Positions 6,962-13,256 of a DNA stretch of 13,582 nucleotides are shown in pieces. Source of the DNA: an uncultured Collinsella sp. (GTDB taxonomy: Bacteria; Actinomycetota; Coriobacteriia; Coriobacteriales; Coriobacteriaceae). The notes beneath the pieces were generated by a model. It ran no database searches and had not been told where the DNA came from. It worked only from the letters and a program-made list of their open reading frames with translations. The DNA lies in assembly GCA_902478935.1 (NCBI GenBank), contig CABSMV010000051.1:1-13582 (forward strand), given 5' to 3'. The first letter of the stretch is position 1. Each line of letters begins with the position of its first letter. The position numbers were made by a program, and so were the translations under genes.

Positions 6962-6978
6962 GAGTATCCGTATATAAC
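6950..6978 (+). promoter_or_regulatory. Promoter of the M20 amidohydrolase gene
   Basis: TTTACC (6950-6955), exactly 17 bases, then TATAAC (6973-6978). The matches are 4/6 and 5/6 to the housekeeping consensus. Transcription would start near 6985, leaving a leader of about 87 bases before ATG 7072. This argues against the upstream ATG at 6988 as the start. The rest of 6694-7071 is the riboswitch leader on the other strand. Confidence 0.65.
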
Positions 6979-7071
6979 GTTTAAAAAATGCAGGGATATG
7001 CTGGAAACATGTGCGCCACAATCCTGTATCACAATAAGTTGCAACAGATGTGCCTCACGAAGGGATCCTCT

Positions 7072-8259
7072 ATGACCGAGCTCCAAGAACTCCGTCGCTA
7101 TCGCCGCGATCTCCATCGCATTCCGGAGCTCGATTTCGATCTTCCGCAAACCATTGCCTATATCGAGGGCGTGCTGGCACCGCTCACCTGCGAGGTGACC
7201 CATCCGTGCCCCAGCTGCGTCTGCGCTTTCTTCGACGCTGGTGTTGGTGCCGTGCATGCCACGGCGATTCGCGCCGATATGGATGCGCTGCCCATCGCGG
7301 AAGCGACGGGTGCGGATTTCGCCTCGACGCATCCCGGCAAGATGCATGCTTGCGGCCACGATGGACACATGGCCATGGCGCTCGCGGCGGCAACCTTTGT
7401 CGACCGTACGATTCGCGAGCAGCCGGGCGCCATTAAGCGCAATGTGCTCTTTGTGTTTCAGCCGGCCGAGGAAACGACCGGTGGTGCCAAGACGGTATGC
7501 GAGAGCGGCGTGTTCGAGCGCTATGGGGCCGACCGCATTTTTGGCTTCCACGTGTGGCCCGATCTGCCCGCCGGCACGTTGGCGAGCTGCTCCGGTCCGT
7601 TGCTGGCGCGTTCGAGTGAGACACACATTCATATTCACGGGACGAGCATCCATATCGCTAAGACCTATGGCGTTCCGGTCGAGGAGTCGCACGATGCGGC
7701 GTTGGCGGCAGCGAAGTTTTTGGTTGCCGAGCGCGAGCTGATGGACGAGCTGGGCACCGACGAACCCTGTATCGGTAAGTTTGGTCTGCTGCAGGCCGGT
7801 ACGGTTTGCAACGCGGTGGCGGGGGAGGCCCATGTTGCCGGTAGTTTGCGTGTGTTTACGGACGACATGTTCGACCGGGCGCGCGAAGGCGTGCGCCGCG
7901 TGCTGGACGATGCCTGTGCCGCAACGGGCTGCACGTACGATCTCGATTTTGCCGAGGGCTATCCACCGGTCGATAACGATCCTGAGTTGTTTGCCCGAAT
8001 CGCGCCCGCTCTGCCCGAATTGCAGCTCGCGGACGAGCCGCTGCTAATCGCCGAGGATTTCGCGTTCTATCAGCGCCATCTGCCGGGCGTGTTCTTCTTG
8101 CTGGGCACGGGCGTGCCAGAAGGACAAGAAAACCCGATCGACGCTGATGACTGCCCAGCCTATGCGATGAGCGCTCTGCATACCGATACCATGCTCTTTG
8201 ACGAGGAGATTCTTCTCAAAGGCCTCGATGTCTACAAACGATTGCTTTTGCTTGACTAA
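7072..8259 (+). CDS. M20-family amidohydrolase, probable N-acetyl-diaminopimelate deacetylase
   Basis: A zinc-dependent amidohydrolase of peptidase family M20, 395 residues. Seen: LHRIPELDF at 14-22, IRADMDALP at 66-74, the metal site MHACGHDGH at 91-99 (Cys94, His96), FQPAEE at 129-134 with catalytic Glu133 and ligand Glu134, His160, AEDFAFY at 327-333 and His370 in ALHTD. This pattern fits the amidohydrolases that remove acyl groups from amino acids (hippurate, N-acetyl amino acid or N-acetyl-diaminopimelate). Divergent placement from an operon with dapH, which makes an N-acetylated intermediate, points to N-acetyl-L,L-diaminopimelate as substrate (B. subtilis YkuR role). That is an inference. 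ATG 7072 was chosen for the AAGGGA 6 bases upstream and for the domain start; ATG 6988 would lie at the transcription start. Confidence 0.82.
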   Translation: MTELQELRRYRRDLHRIPELDFDLPQTIAYIEGVLAPLTCEVTHPCPSCVCAFFDAGVGAVHATAIRADMDALPIAEATGADFASTHPGKMHACGHDGHMAMALAAATFVDRTIREQPGAIKRNVLFVFQPAEETTGGAKTVCESGVFERYGADRIFGFHVWPDLPAGTLASCSGPLLARSSETHIHIHGTSIHIAKTYGVPVEESHDAALAAAKFLVAERELMDELGTDEPCIGKFGLLQAGTVCNAVAGEAHVAGSLRVFTDDMFDRAREGVRRVLDDACAATGCTYDLDFAEGYPPVDNDPELFARIAPALPELQLADEPLLIAEDFAFYQRHLPGVFFLLGTGVPEGQENPIDADDCPAYAMSALHTDTMLFDEEILLKGLDVYKRLLLLD

Positions 8260-8273
8260 GGCGCAAAGGACTA

Positions 8274-8297
8274 TTTGTTCTAGAAAACACGAACAAA
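8274..8297. promoter_or_regulatory. Inverted repeat upstream of higBA
   Basis: TTTGTTC (8274-8280) and GAACAAA (8291-8297) form a perfect 7-bp inverted repeat with a 10-base spacer. It sits just upstream of the TATAAT at 8305-8310, where an autoregulating antitoxin could bind. It is not a good terminator: no U-run follows. Confidence 0.45.
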
Positions 8298-8304
8298 CGT
8301 ACGA

Positions 8305-8310
8305 TATAAT
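8305..8310 (+). promoter_or_regulatory. -10 element of the higBA promoter
   Basis: A perfect TATAAT at 8305-8310, 52 bases before the toxin start. At the 17-base distance the -35 position reads AGAAAA, which is poor. Transcription would start near 8317. Confidence 0.6.
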
Positions 8311-8337
8311 AGAGATGTAAGTCTATAGAAACGTTTG

Positions 8338-8350
8338 ACGTTACTAACGT
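8338..8350. promoter_or_regulatory. Palindrome in the higBA leader, candidate operator
   Basis: ACGTTA-C-TAACGT is a perfect 13-bp palindrome between the predicted transcription start and the AAGG ribosome site (8351-8354) of the toxin gene. A position just downstream of the start suits a repressor site for the HigA-like protein. Function is inferred. Confidence 0.4.
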
Positions 8351-8361
8351 AAGGCGATACT

Positions 8362-8643
8362 ATGATTGCATCGTATAAAGATGAGGATACCGAACGCTTT
8401 GCCATGGGTGTGCGGGTCAGGAGGTTCGTGCCCTTTGAGCGTGTTGCGTTGAGGAAGATTCGCCAACTGCAGGTTTGTGCTTCGCTTGATGATCTTCGCG
8501 TTCCACCGGGCAACCGCCTGGAAGCTTTGAAGGGCGATCGTGCCGGTCAATATAGCATCCGTGTTAACGAGCGCTATCGGGTCTGTTTTGAGTGGAGACA
8601 GGAGATGGCTTGGAATGTCGAAATCGTCGATTATCACAAGTGA
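8362..8643 (+). CDS. higB: HigB/RelE-type toxin of a toxin-antitoxin pair
   Basis: A 93-residue protein of the HigB (plasmid-maintenance killer) family within the RelE superfamily. Such proteins cut mRNA on the ribosome when free of antitoxin. The diagnostic part is LRVPPGNRLEALKGDRAGQY followed by SIRVNERYRVCFEW and the closing strand VEIVDYHK, with the basic and aromatic residues (Arg, Tyr) usual in HigB active sites. ATG 8362 has AAGG at 8351-8354. The antitoxin gene follows and overlaps by 29 bases, the toxin-first order typical of higBA. Family call is strong. Activity is assumed: the frame is intact and full length. Confidence 0.88.
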   Translation: MIASYKDEDTERFAMGVRVRRFVPFERVALRKIRQLQVCASLDDLRVPPGNRLEALKGDRAGQYSIRVNERYRVCFEWRQEMAWNVEIVDYHK

Positions 8644-8956
8644 TGAGACTTCGGCCGATTTGCTGTCGCCGGTGACTCCTGGTGAGCTTCTCAAAGAGGA
8701 GTTTCTTGTTCCCATGGGCATTTCTCAATATCGCCTTGCGAAAGAGACTGGGATTCCGGCTCAGCGTATCGGGCAGATTGTCTTGGGAAAACGTCGCGTG
8801 ACGGCCGACACCGACCTCCGTCTTTGCCGTTATTTTGGCCTGACGGATGGTTATTGGCTGCGCGCTCAGGTGGCGTTTGACCTTGAGGCCGAGAAAAGGC
8901 GGATCGAACCGGAACTCGACAAGATCGTTCCTGTTCAGCAGGCTATCGCACTGTAG
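8615..8956 (+). CDS. higA: HigA-type HTH antitoxin
   Basis: A 113-residue XRE-family DNA-binding antitoxin that would neutralise the upstream toxin and repress the shared promoter. TPGELLKEEFLVPMGISQYRLAKETGIPAQRIGQIVLGKRRVTADTDLRLCRYFG is the classic HigA helix-turn-helix block, followed by the YWLRAQVAFDLE segment (usually FWLNLQxxYDLE). I chose ATG 8615 because the protein then starts 24 residues before TPGELL and AGGAG (8600-8604) lies 10 bases upstream. The longer frame back to 8540 would overlap most of the toxin and looks spurious. It overlaps the toxin gene by 29 bases, implying coupled translation. Confidence 0.87.
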   Translation: MSKSSIITSDETSADLLSPVTPGELLKEEFLVPMGISQYRLAKETGIPAQRIGQIVLGKRRVTADTDLRLCRYFGLTDGYWLRAQVAFDLEAEKRRIEPELDKIVPVQQAIAL

Positions 8957-8985
8957 TGCTCAAAGATGATGGGGGTGGCGCGGCG

Positions 8986-9309
8986 ATGAGGCGACGCCGA
9001 CAGTCTGCCGTATATAGTCCGGGTGGATGCGGGTGCGGTTTGCTGCTGCTTCCGGTTATTGCTGTGAGCATTGGCGTGATGTTTGCGCTTGCCGGACTTG
9101 CCGCGGCGGCGCTCGTGCTGTTTATCACTGCCATCGGCGTGACGATTTGGCTCTGCCGCAATCGCGAGCAACGCCGTGCCGACGGTAAAACCAATGTCGG
9201 CTGGGTCGTCTTTCTGATCATTGCGTACCTGCTGAGTGCCAGCTACCTTGTTTTCTTTGTCCTGTTGATGATCAGTGCCTTTACCGGGGAATCCGTCACG
9301 GTGGGTTGA
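8986..9309 (+). CDS. Small membrane protein of unknown function
   Basis: A 107-residue protein that I do not recognise. A short basic N-terminus (MRRRRQS) and a Gly/Cys patch (GGCGCG) lead into a long hydrophobic stretch at about 21-57, enough for two membrane helices. A basic linker CRNREQRRADGK follows, then a second hydrophobic stretch at about 72-100. ATG 8986 has the G-rich GGGGGTGG (8971-8978) upstream. A GTG at 8956 overlapping the antitoxin stop codon is the alternative start. It may be read through from higBA, but nothing ties it to toxin-antitoxin function. Confidence 0.6.
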   Translation: MRRRRQSAVYSPGGCGCGLLLLPVIAVSIGVMFALAGLAAAALVLFITAIGVTIWLCRNREQRRADGKTNVGWVVFLIIAYLLSASYLVFFVLLMISAFTGESVTVG

Positions 9310-9310
9310 T

Positions 9311-9344
9311 GCACTGCCAGCAGACGGTCGCGCGCAGTGCGTTT
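9311..9344 (+). terminator. Weak candidate terminator
   Basis: GCACTGC (9311-9317) pairs with GCAGTGC (9334-9340) over a 16-base loop, followed only by GTTTG. The short U-run and large loop make it doubtful. Confidence 0.3.
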
Positions 9345-9414
9345 GCTCGGCGTTTGGATAACTGCATTGGTCGTTTACCGCAGCCTTAGCTCTCAGCTAA
9401 TGAATTCAAGTTCA

Positions 9415-9468
9415 ATCCTTCCTACGATGTGCTGTGTACCGGCACGGTAGCCGGATCGTAGGAAGGAT
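9415..9468 (+). promoter_or_regulatory. Perfect 14-bp hairpin that buries the ribosome site of the next gene
   Basis: ATCCTTCCTACGAT (9415-9428) and ATCGTAGGAAGGAT (9455-9468) are perfect reverse complements. The 26-base interior holds a second stem, TACCG (9437-9441) with CGGTA (9445-9449). The right arm contains GGAAGG (9461-9466), the only Shine-Dalgarno for the ATG at 9474, so the folded RNA would block translation. There is no U-run, so it is not a terminator. The pairing is seen directly; the control role is inferred. Confidence 0.65.
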
Positions 9469-9473
9469 GAATA

Positions 9474-9917
9474 ATGGCAAAAGAGGGAAAGAAGCCAATC
9501 GGCAAGATTGTCCTAGGCATCATCGTGGTGCTGGTTATTGTCGGTGCCGTGGGCTCTATGGGCGGCAACTCAACCGATTCGTCTGCGAGCGATTCGGCAA
9601 AACCTGCCGAGACGACACGGCAGGCTGAGGAGCAAAAAGAACCGCAAGAACCGTATACCATTGCTGACGAGGCTGAAGACACTTCCAATCAGTTTACCTA
9701 TAAGATCACGGGCACCCTGACCAATAACACGGACAAGGAAAAGAGCTACATTCAGATTGAATATGTTCTGTATGATGCCGATGGCAACCAGGTTGGAACG
9801 GCTCTTGCAAACACCAATCATCTGAAGGCGGGCGGCTCCTGGAAGTTCGAGGCGCTGGGTACGGTGTCTCCCGACCAGGTTGCTAGCTGGGAGCGTTCGG
9901 ACGTAAGCGGTTTCTAG
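9474..9917 (+). CDS. Membrane-anchored FxLYD-domain protein
   Basis: A 147-residue protein. A basic start (MAKEGKKPIGK) leads to one membrane helix at about 12-29 (IVLGIIVVLVIVGAVGSM). A low-complexity Ser/Asp/Glu/Gln linker runs about 30-60, then an extracytoplasmic beta domain. YKITGTLTNNTDKEKSYIQIEYVLYDADGNQVGTALANTNHLKAGGSWKFEAL is the FxLYD pattern (inter-strand N-T-D, a Y-x-L-Y-D strand, and a L-K-A/P-G-x-x-W-K-F strand). There is no lipobox cysteine, so it is anchored by the helix. Function is unknown; such domains are thought to bind ligands or partners at the cell surface. The ribosome site is inside a perfect hairpin. An HTH gene and a membrane kinase follow on the same strand. Confidence 0.78.
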   Translation: MAKEGKKPIGKIVLGIIVVLVIVGAVGSMGGNSTDSSASDSAKPAETTRQAEEQKEPQEPYTIADEAEDTSNQFTYKITGTLTNNTDKEKSYIQIEYVLYDADGNQVGTALANTNHLKAGGSWKFEALGTVSPDQVASWERSDVSGF

Positions 9918-9949
9918 CATGTTGCATGCACTGGGGGAGGTGAAGTCGT

Positions 9950-10372
9950 ATGTCCGATAAAAAGCTGACCGAGGAGTTGCTCAATGAGCTTCTCGATGCG
10001 CCGAACATCGATGCCTATATCAGGGAGCACGACTTTGCCGCCCCGTCGCTTTCGGACTACCTGAAGCGGCTACTGCAGGAAAAGGGCTTGGAGCGCTCGC
10101 GCGTGGTCCGTATGGCTGATCTCAATGAGACCTTTGGCTATCAGATCTTTACCGGTGCGCGTCATCCGAGTCGCAATAAGGTGCTGCAGATTGCCTTTGC
10201 GATGGCGCTGACGCTCAAAGAGACCAACCGTGCGCTGACGGCTGCCGGGGTAAGCGTCCTTAACTGCAAGGACCGCCGCGATGCGATTATCATCTTTTGC
10301 ATCGATCGCGGGTGCAGTCTCCAAAAGGTCAACGAGGAACTGTATCGCTTTGGCGAGGAGACGGTGAGTTAG
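9950..10372 (+). CDS. Small HTH regulator, XRE-like, next to a kinase gene
   Basis: A 140-residue cytoplasmic protein. An acidic N-terminal helix (about 5-28) precedes a helix-turn-helix core at about 34-80: LSDYLKRLLQEKGLERSRVVRMADLNETFGYQIFTGARHPSRNKVLQIAFAMAL. A C-terminal helical part about 88-137 (ETNRALTAAGVSVLNCKDRRDAIIIFCIDRG) follows. I recall this architecture from regulators in gut Firmicutes and Actinobacteria that sit beside a Ser/Thr kinase gene, as here, but cannot name the family. GGGGGAGG at 9933-9940 gives a strong ribosome site for ATG 9950. It lies 32 bases after the FxLYD gene, so the two probably share a message. Target genes are unknown. Confidence 0.75.
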   Translation: MSDKKLTEELLNELLDAPNIDAYIREHDFAAPSLSDYLKRLLQEKGLERSRVVRMADLNETFGYQIFTGARHPSRNKVLQIAFAMALTLKETNRALTAAGVSVLNCKDRRDAIIIFCIDRGCSLQKVNEELYRFGEETVS

Positions 10373-10470
10373 CGGCTGATATCTGAGCCGGTAGAGCTGT
10401 CGAACAACGATGCAAACGAACGGGGCGCGGATGCCATGGGGTGTCTGCGCCCTGCGCTATGATGGAGGCT

Positions 10471-11850
10471 ATGGATACTCAGAGCCCAACATATTCCGAT
10501 GACGAGCTGACCGCAGCGCTTGCCGAGCACCTGGCGTCGCTCGATCGCGACGACAGCTATCGCGTGGAGCGTGTACTTAAGCGCTCGTCCGTTGAAGCAA
10601 CCGAGCTCGTGTACTTTGAAGGAACCGGCGGTGGTTCGCTCGGCCCCTTTGTCCGTAAACGCATCGATGCTTCGGCTCAAATCGGCGGGGCATACGAGCG
10701 TCTGTTTGCCGCTCAGCGGGCAGGCAGGCGTTTTGAGCACCTGCCCAGAATCGTCGATTGTCGTCGTGTGGGCGACGAGCTCAACGTGGTTATGGAATAC
10801 ATCGAAGGGGAGACGCTCGGGGCGCTGGTGGACCGTCTGGGAGCCACCCCCGATTATGCGCGTGAATTGTATCCTGCCCTTTGCGACGCCGTGGGTGAGC
10901 TCCATGCCGGTTTTGCAATGGCGGGGGAGACGTCGGCGCCGGAGATCCATCGCGACCTCAAGCCGTCGAATATCATCGTGACAGGTGCCAACTATACGCC
11001 TAATGACGGCCTGACATTTTCATCGCTGGTGATTATCGACTTGGGGATCGCGCGCGTATGGCGCGATGGCGCCGATGCCGACACCGTCAAGTTTGGCACG
11101 CGACCCTATGCGCCGCCCGAGCAGTATGGGTTTGGGCAGACGAGTGTGCGCAGCGACGTCTACGCACTTGGGGCCCTGTTGTTCTTCTGCTTGACGGGAG
11201 TCGACCCTAAACCAGGGCTCGACATGCGTGAGCAATGCGAGGCGCGCAGCATTTCCACTCCACTTGCCGATGCCGTTTGCATGTCGATGGCGCTCGACCC
11301 GGCCAAGCGTTTTGCGAGTGCGGAAGCGTTGGGACGGGCGACGCGCGCGGCATACGATCTGAGTCGCCCCGTGCGGCCTTCTGCGCCTGCGCCTGTCCGT
11401 ACTCCGGCCTCGGAGACAGTGTTGGCGTCCCAAGGGCTCCAGAAACCCGCAGGGCTTCCTAGCCCTGCCGCCTCCGCTGCATGCGGTCTGCTCTCTCGCG
11501 TTCCGGAGTCTCTGGGGCGCATTTGGAATACGCTCGTCTGCTTCTCGCTGCTTGTGTTCTTTGCCGGTAGCCACTTTGCCGTCTTTCACCCCACGGGAGC
11601 AAACCAAAGCTACCCGACGTGGCTTCTCATAATCGAGTATTTTTTCTTTGTCGATGGCCTTATGGTGCTTATGCATTTTGCGCTGCTCGATAAGCGCCGT
11701 CTTCGTCGGCGATTCGCATTGCTCGACAGCTATCGCGGCAAGAAGCTCGCGAAGCTCTTGCTCAAGGCATTGGGTGTGCTGCTCCTATGCATGATCGTCA
11801 TAGTCGCGGTTGCCAATGCGACCGGCGTCGTCGATACCTCCGCTACCTAA
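10471..11850 (+). CDS. Membrane Ser/Thr protein kinase
   Basis: A 459-residue protein with a cytosolic N-terminal kinase domain (about 30-295) and a membrane-bound C-terminus. Seen: Lys63 in FVRKRID as the likely ATP lysine, catalytic loop HRDLKPSN at 160-167 (Asp162, Lys164, Asn167), metal loop DLG at 190-192 in place of DFG, GTRPYAPPEQYG at 209-220, and SDVYALG at 228-234. The N-lobe lacks a clear GxGxxG loop; TGGGSLG at 52-58 may stand in. A Pro/Ala linker (about 300-345) leads to three membrane helices near 353-373, 383-405 and 427-450, with no PASTA repeats. ATG 10471 has GGAGG only 2 bases upstream; GTG 10441 and ATGs 10459/10462 are alternatives. A TATGAT at 10458-10463 could make a nearly leaderless message. 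Substrate unknown. Confidence 0.85.
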   Translation: MDTQSPTYSDDELTAALAEHLASLDRDDSYRVERVLKRSSVEATELVYFEGTGGGSLGPFVRKRIDASAQIGGAYERLFAAQRAGRRFEHLPRIVDCRRVGDELNVVMEYIEGETLGALVDRLGATPDYARELYPALCDAVGELHAGFAMAGETSAPEIHRDLKPSNIIVTGANYTPNDGLTFSSLVIIDLGIARVWRDGADADTVKFGTRPYAPPEQYGFGQTSVRSDVYALGALLFFCLTGVDPKPGLDMREQCEARSISTPLADAVCMSMALDPAKRFASAEALGRATRAAYDLSRPVRPSAPAPVRTPASETVLASQGLQKPAGLPSPAASAACGLLSRVPESLGRIWNTLVCFSLLVFFAGSHFAVFHPTGANQSYPTWLLIIEYFFFVDGLMVLMHFALLDKRRLRRRFALLDSYRGKKLAKLLLKALGVLLLCMIVIVAVANATGVVDTSAT

Positions 11851-11855
11851 AAGAA

Positions 11856-11878
11856 AAAGGGCCCCATTGGGGCCCTTT
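11856..11878. terminator. Bidirectional intrinsic terminator
   Basis: AAAGGGCCCC (11856-11865) pairs perfectly with GGGGCCCTTT (11869-11878) over ATT. On the minus strand the stem is followed by a long T-rich run (TTTTTCTTTT counting its tail), a strong end for the secreted-protein gene. On the plus strand it ends the kinase gene with TTT only. Confidence 0.88.
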
Positions 11879-11888
11879 GCAGTTGAAC

Positions 11889-13022
11889 TTAGATGCGGTT
11901 CATCTGAGCGGCGACTTTGTTGTACCAGTCCTGCCACGTGGGCGGGCAGTACTTTTTGGCCGCTGCTGGGGTAAGGGTGGAGCCGTAGTTGGCGCCCAGA
12001 TAGGCAACGTGAGCGGAGATGCCCTCGCTCCAGCTGCCAAAGCTGCGCCAACCGCCGCCGCGGGCACTCCAGCCCCAGGCGTTGTAAGAATTGGCGCAAT
12101 AAGCACCCTTGGTGCTCTCGATGCAGGCGATGGCGGGGGACCAACGGGGGTCGACACCGGTATTCCAAGCGGCGACGGCAAAGTTATAGCCCTGGCCTGC
12201 CATGGGGGAGCCGGCGAGATAATTGTCGATGCGGCCTGTCCACTCATTAATGAACGAATCGTAATCGGAGCTACCGGTATTGGCGTTGTTCACCGTGGTG
12301 TCGATGGTGGTGTTGGTGTTGGTGGCCTGGCTGCTGGAATTGCTACCGCTTACGCCCTCGCCCGAGAGCTTCTCGGCGGCAGCGGCCTTATCGGCCTCAA
12401 GCTTGGCAAGCTCGGCGGCATTTTCCTGCTCGGCTTTTGCCTGTGCCTCGCTGCGGAGCTGCTGGGCCTGCGCCAGCGCATCCTCGGCGTTTTTCTGCTC
12501 TGCCTCAAGCTGAGACTTGGCTTGCTGGAGCTCGGCTTTGTTCTGCTCGAGTTCGGTTTGCATGTTATTGAGCTGCTCGATCTCGTCGACGCTCGAGCTC
12601 GTGATCTGGTTGGTGTATTTGCAGGTTGTGATGAACTCACCCAGGCTCTGCGCGTTGACCAGGAAGCTCACGATGGGATTGGTGCCCTTCTGATACTTGT
12701 ACAGATCGCGCATGGCGGAGCTTGCCTTGGCCTGCTGCTCGGGAAGCTTAGCCTCGATTTCCTCGATGCTTGCCTCATTGGAGTCAATCTGCTTTTGCAG
12801 GTCATCGAGTTTGGTGCGGGCGTCGTTGTAGGCGCTCGTGGCGGCTTCGATCTTCTGCTGGGCTGCGGAAAGCTGGTCCTGCGTTGCCTGCGAGGCGGCA
12901 TACGCCGCAACGGGGGAGAGCATCGGCGTGGCCGTCAGCGCAACGGCGAGCGCGGCGCTCGTGATGATACGAGCCGGCTTCGACGCAATGAGCGCTGCGG
13001 TGCGATGATTCGAATGCTGCAT
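11889..13022 (-). CDS. Secreted coiled-coil protein with C-terminal lysozyme-like domain
   Basis: A 377-residue exported protein. A signal peptide covers about 1-43 (basic start, hydrophobic ITSAALAVALTATPML, cleavage near AYA-AS). A long coiled coil covers about 45-220, in two blocks split by the LYKYQKGTNPIVSFLVNAQSLGEF segment at 107-130, like the N-terminal parts of PcsB/CwlO-type hydrolases. A Ser/Asn/Thr linker follows (221-250). The C-terminal domain (about 252-375) has YNFAVAAWNTGVDPRWSPAIACIESTKG, where Glu302 fits the catalytic Glu of lysozyme-like or glucosaminidase folds, then NAWGW and three Cys (300, 309, 359). It probably acts on peptidoglycan, but the exact bond is not known. 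ATG 13022 was chosen over TTG 13037 because AGAGGG lies 5-6 bases upstream. Downstream is a strong terminator. Confidence 0.75.
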   Translation of the reverse strand: MQHSNHRTAALIASKPARIITSAALAVALTATPMLSPVAAYAASQATQDQLSAAQQKIEAATSAYNDARTKLDDLQKQIDSNEASIEEIEAKLPEQQAKASSAMRDLYKYQKGTNPIVSFLVNAQSLGEFITTCKYTNQITSSSVDEIEQLNNMQTELEQNKAELQQAKSQLEAEQKNAEDALAQAQQLRSEAQAKAEQENAAELAKLEADKAAAAEKLSGEGVSGSNSSSQATNTNTTIDTTVNNANTGSSDYDSFINEWTGRIDNYLAGSPMAGQGYNFAVAAWNTGVDPRWSPAIACIESTKGAYCANSYNAWGWSARGGGWRSFGSWSEGISAHVAYLGANYGSTLTPAAAKKYCPPTWQDWYNKVAAQMNRI

Positions 13023-13085
13023 CCAGTCCCTCTGCAATCAATCGTAGGTTATGGTTCGAGGTGTATTCTACTACTGCTTTCGACC

Positions 13086-13187
13086 TCAACTTGAACCTTA
13101 AAGGTCCCAAAGGGTCAAGTTGAACTTGAGGCTTTGGCTTTGACCTGCAGTTATGATGAATTGTTGAGAAACCATAGAGTTCAACTT
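13086..13187. repeat. Cluster of TCAACTTGA-type repeats upstream of the secreted-protein gene
   Basis: TCAACTTGA at 13086-13094 and TCAAGTTGA at 13115-13123 are perfect inverted copies. The second is part of a 15-bp palindrome TCAAGTT-G-AACTTGA (13115-13129). A further copy, AGTTCAACTT (13178-13187), is the reverse complement of AAGTTGAACT (13117-13126). All lie 64-165 bases upstream of the start at 13022, in the 234-base gap before the MOSC gene, so a regulator-binding region is likely. I see no clear promoter hexamers there. Confidence 0.5.
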
Positions 13188-13256
13188 TAACGTTACGGCA
13201 CCCTATTGCAACGGGATTCTTGGCTGTAAAAGCTACTTCAACGTGGGATTTTGCAA

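Noticed and set aside
6988..7071. Upstream ATG at 6988 as start of the M20 gene
   Set aside because: It lies about at the predicted transcription start, lacks a ribosome site and adds residues before the usual M20 opening. ATG 7072 has AAGGGA at good distance.
11787..13094. A 435-codon plus-strand frame opposite the secreted coiled-coil gene
   Set aside because: Antisense of a coiled-coil gene gives Leu/Gly-rich translation. It starts inside the kinase gene and has no own ribosome site, while the minus strand has a signal peptide and a domain.
13081..13190. CRISPR array
   Set aside because: The repeats are short, unequal in spacing and in mixed orientation, and no cas gene is near; they look like operator sites.
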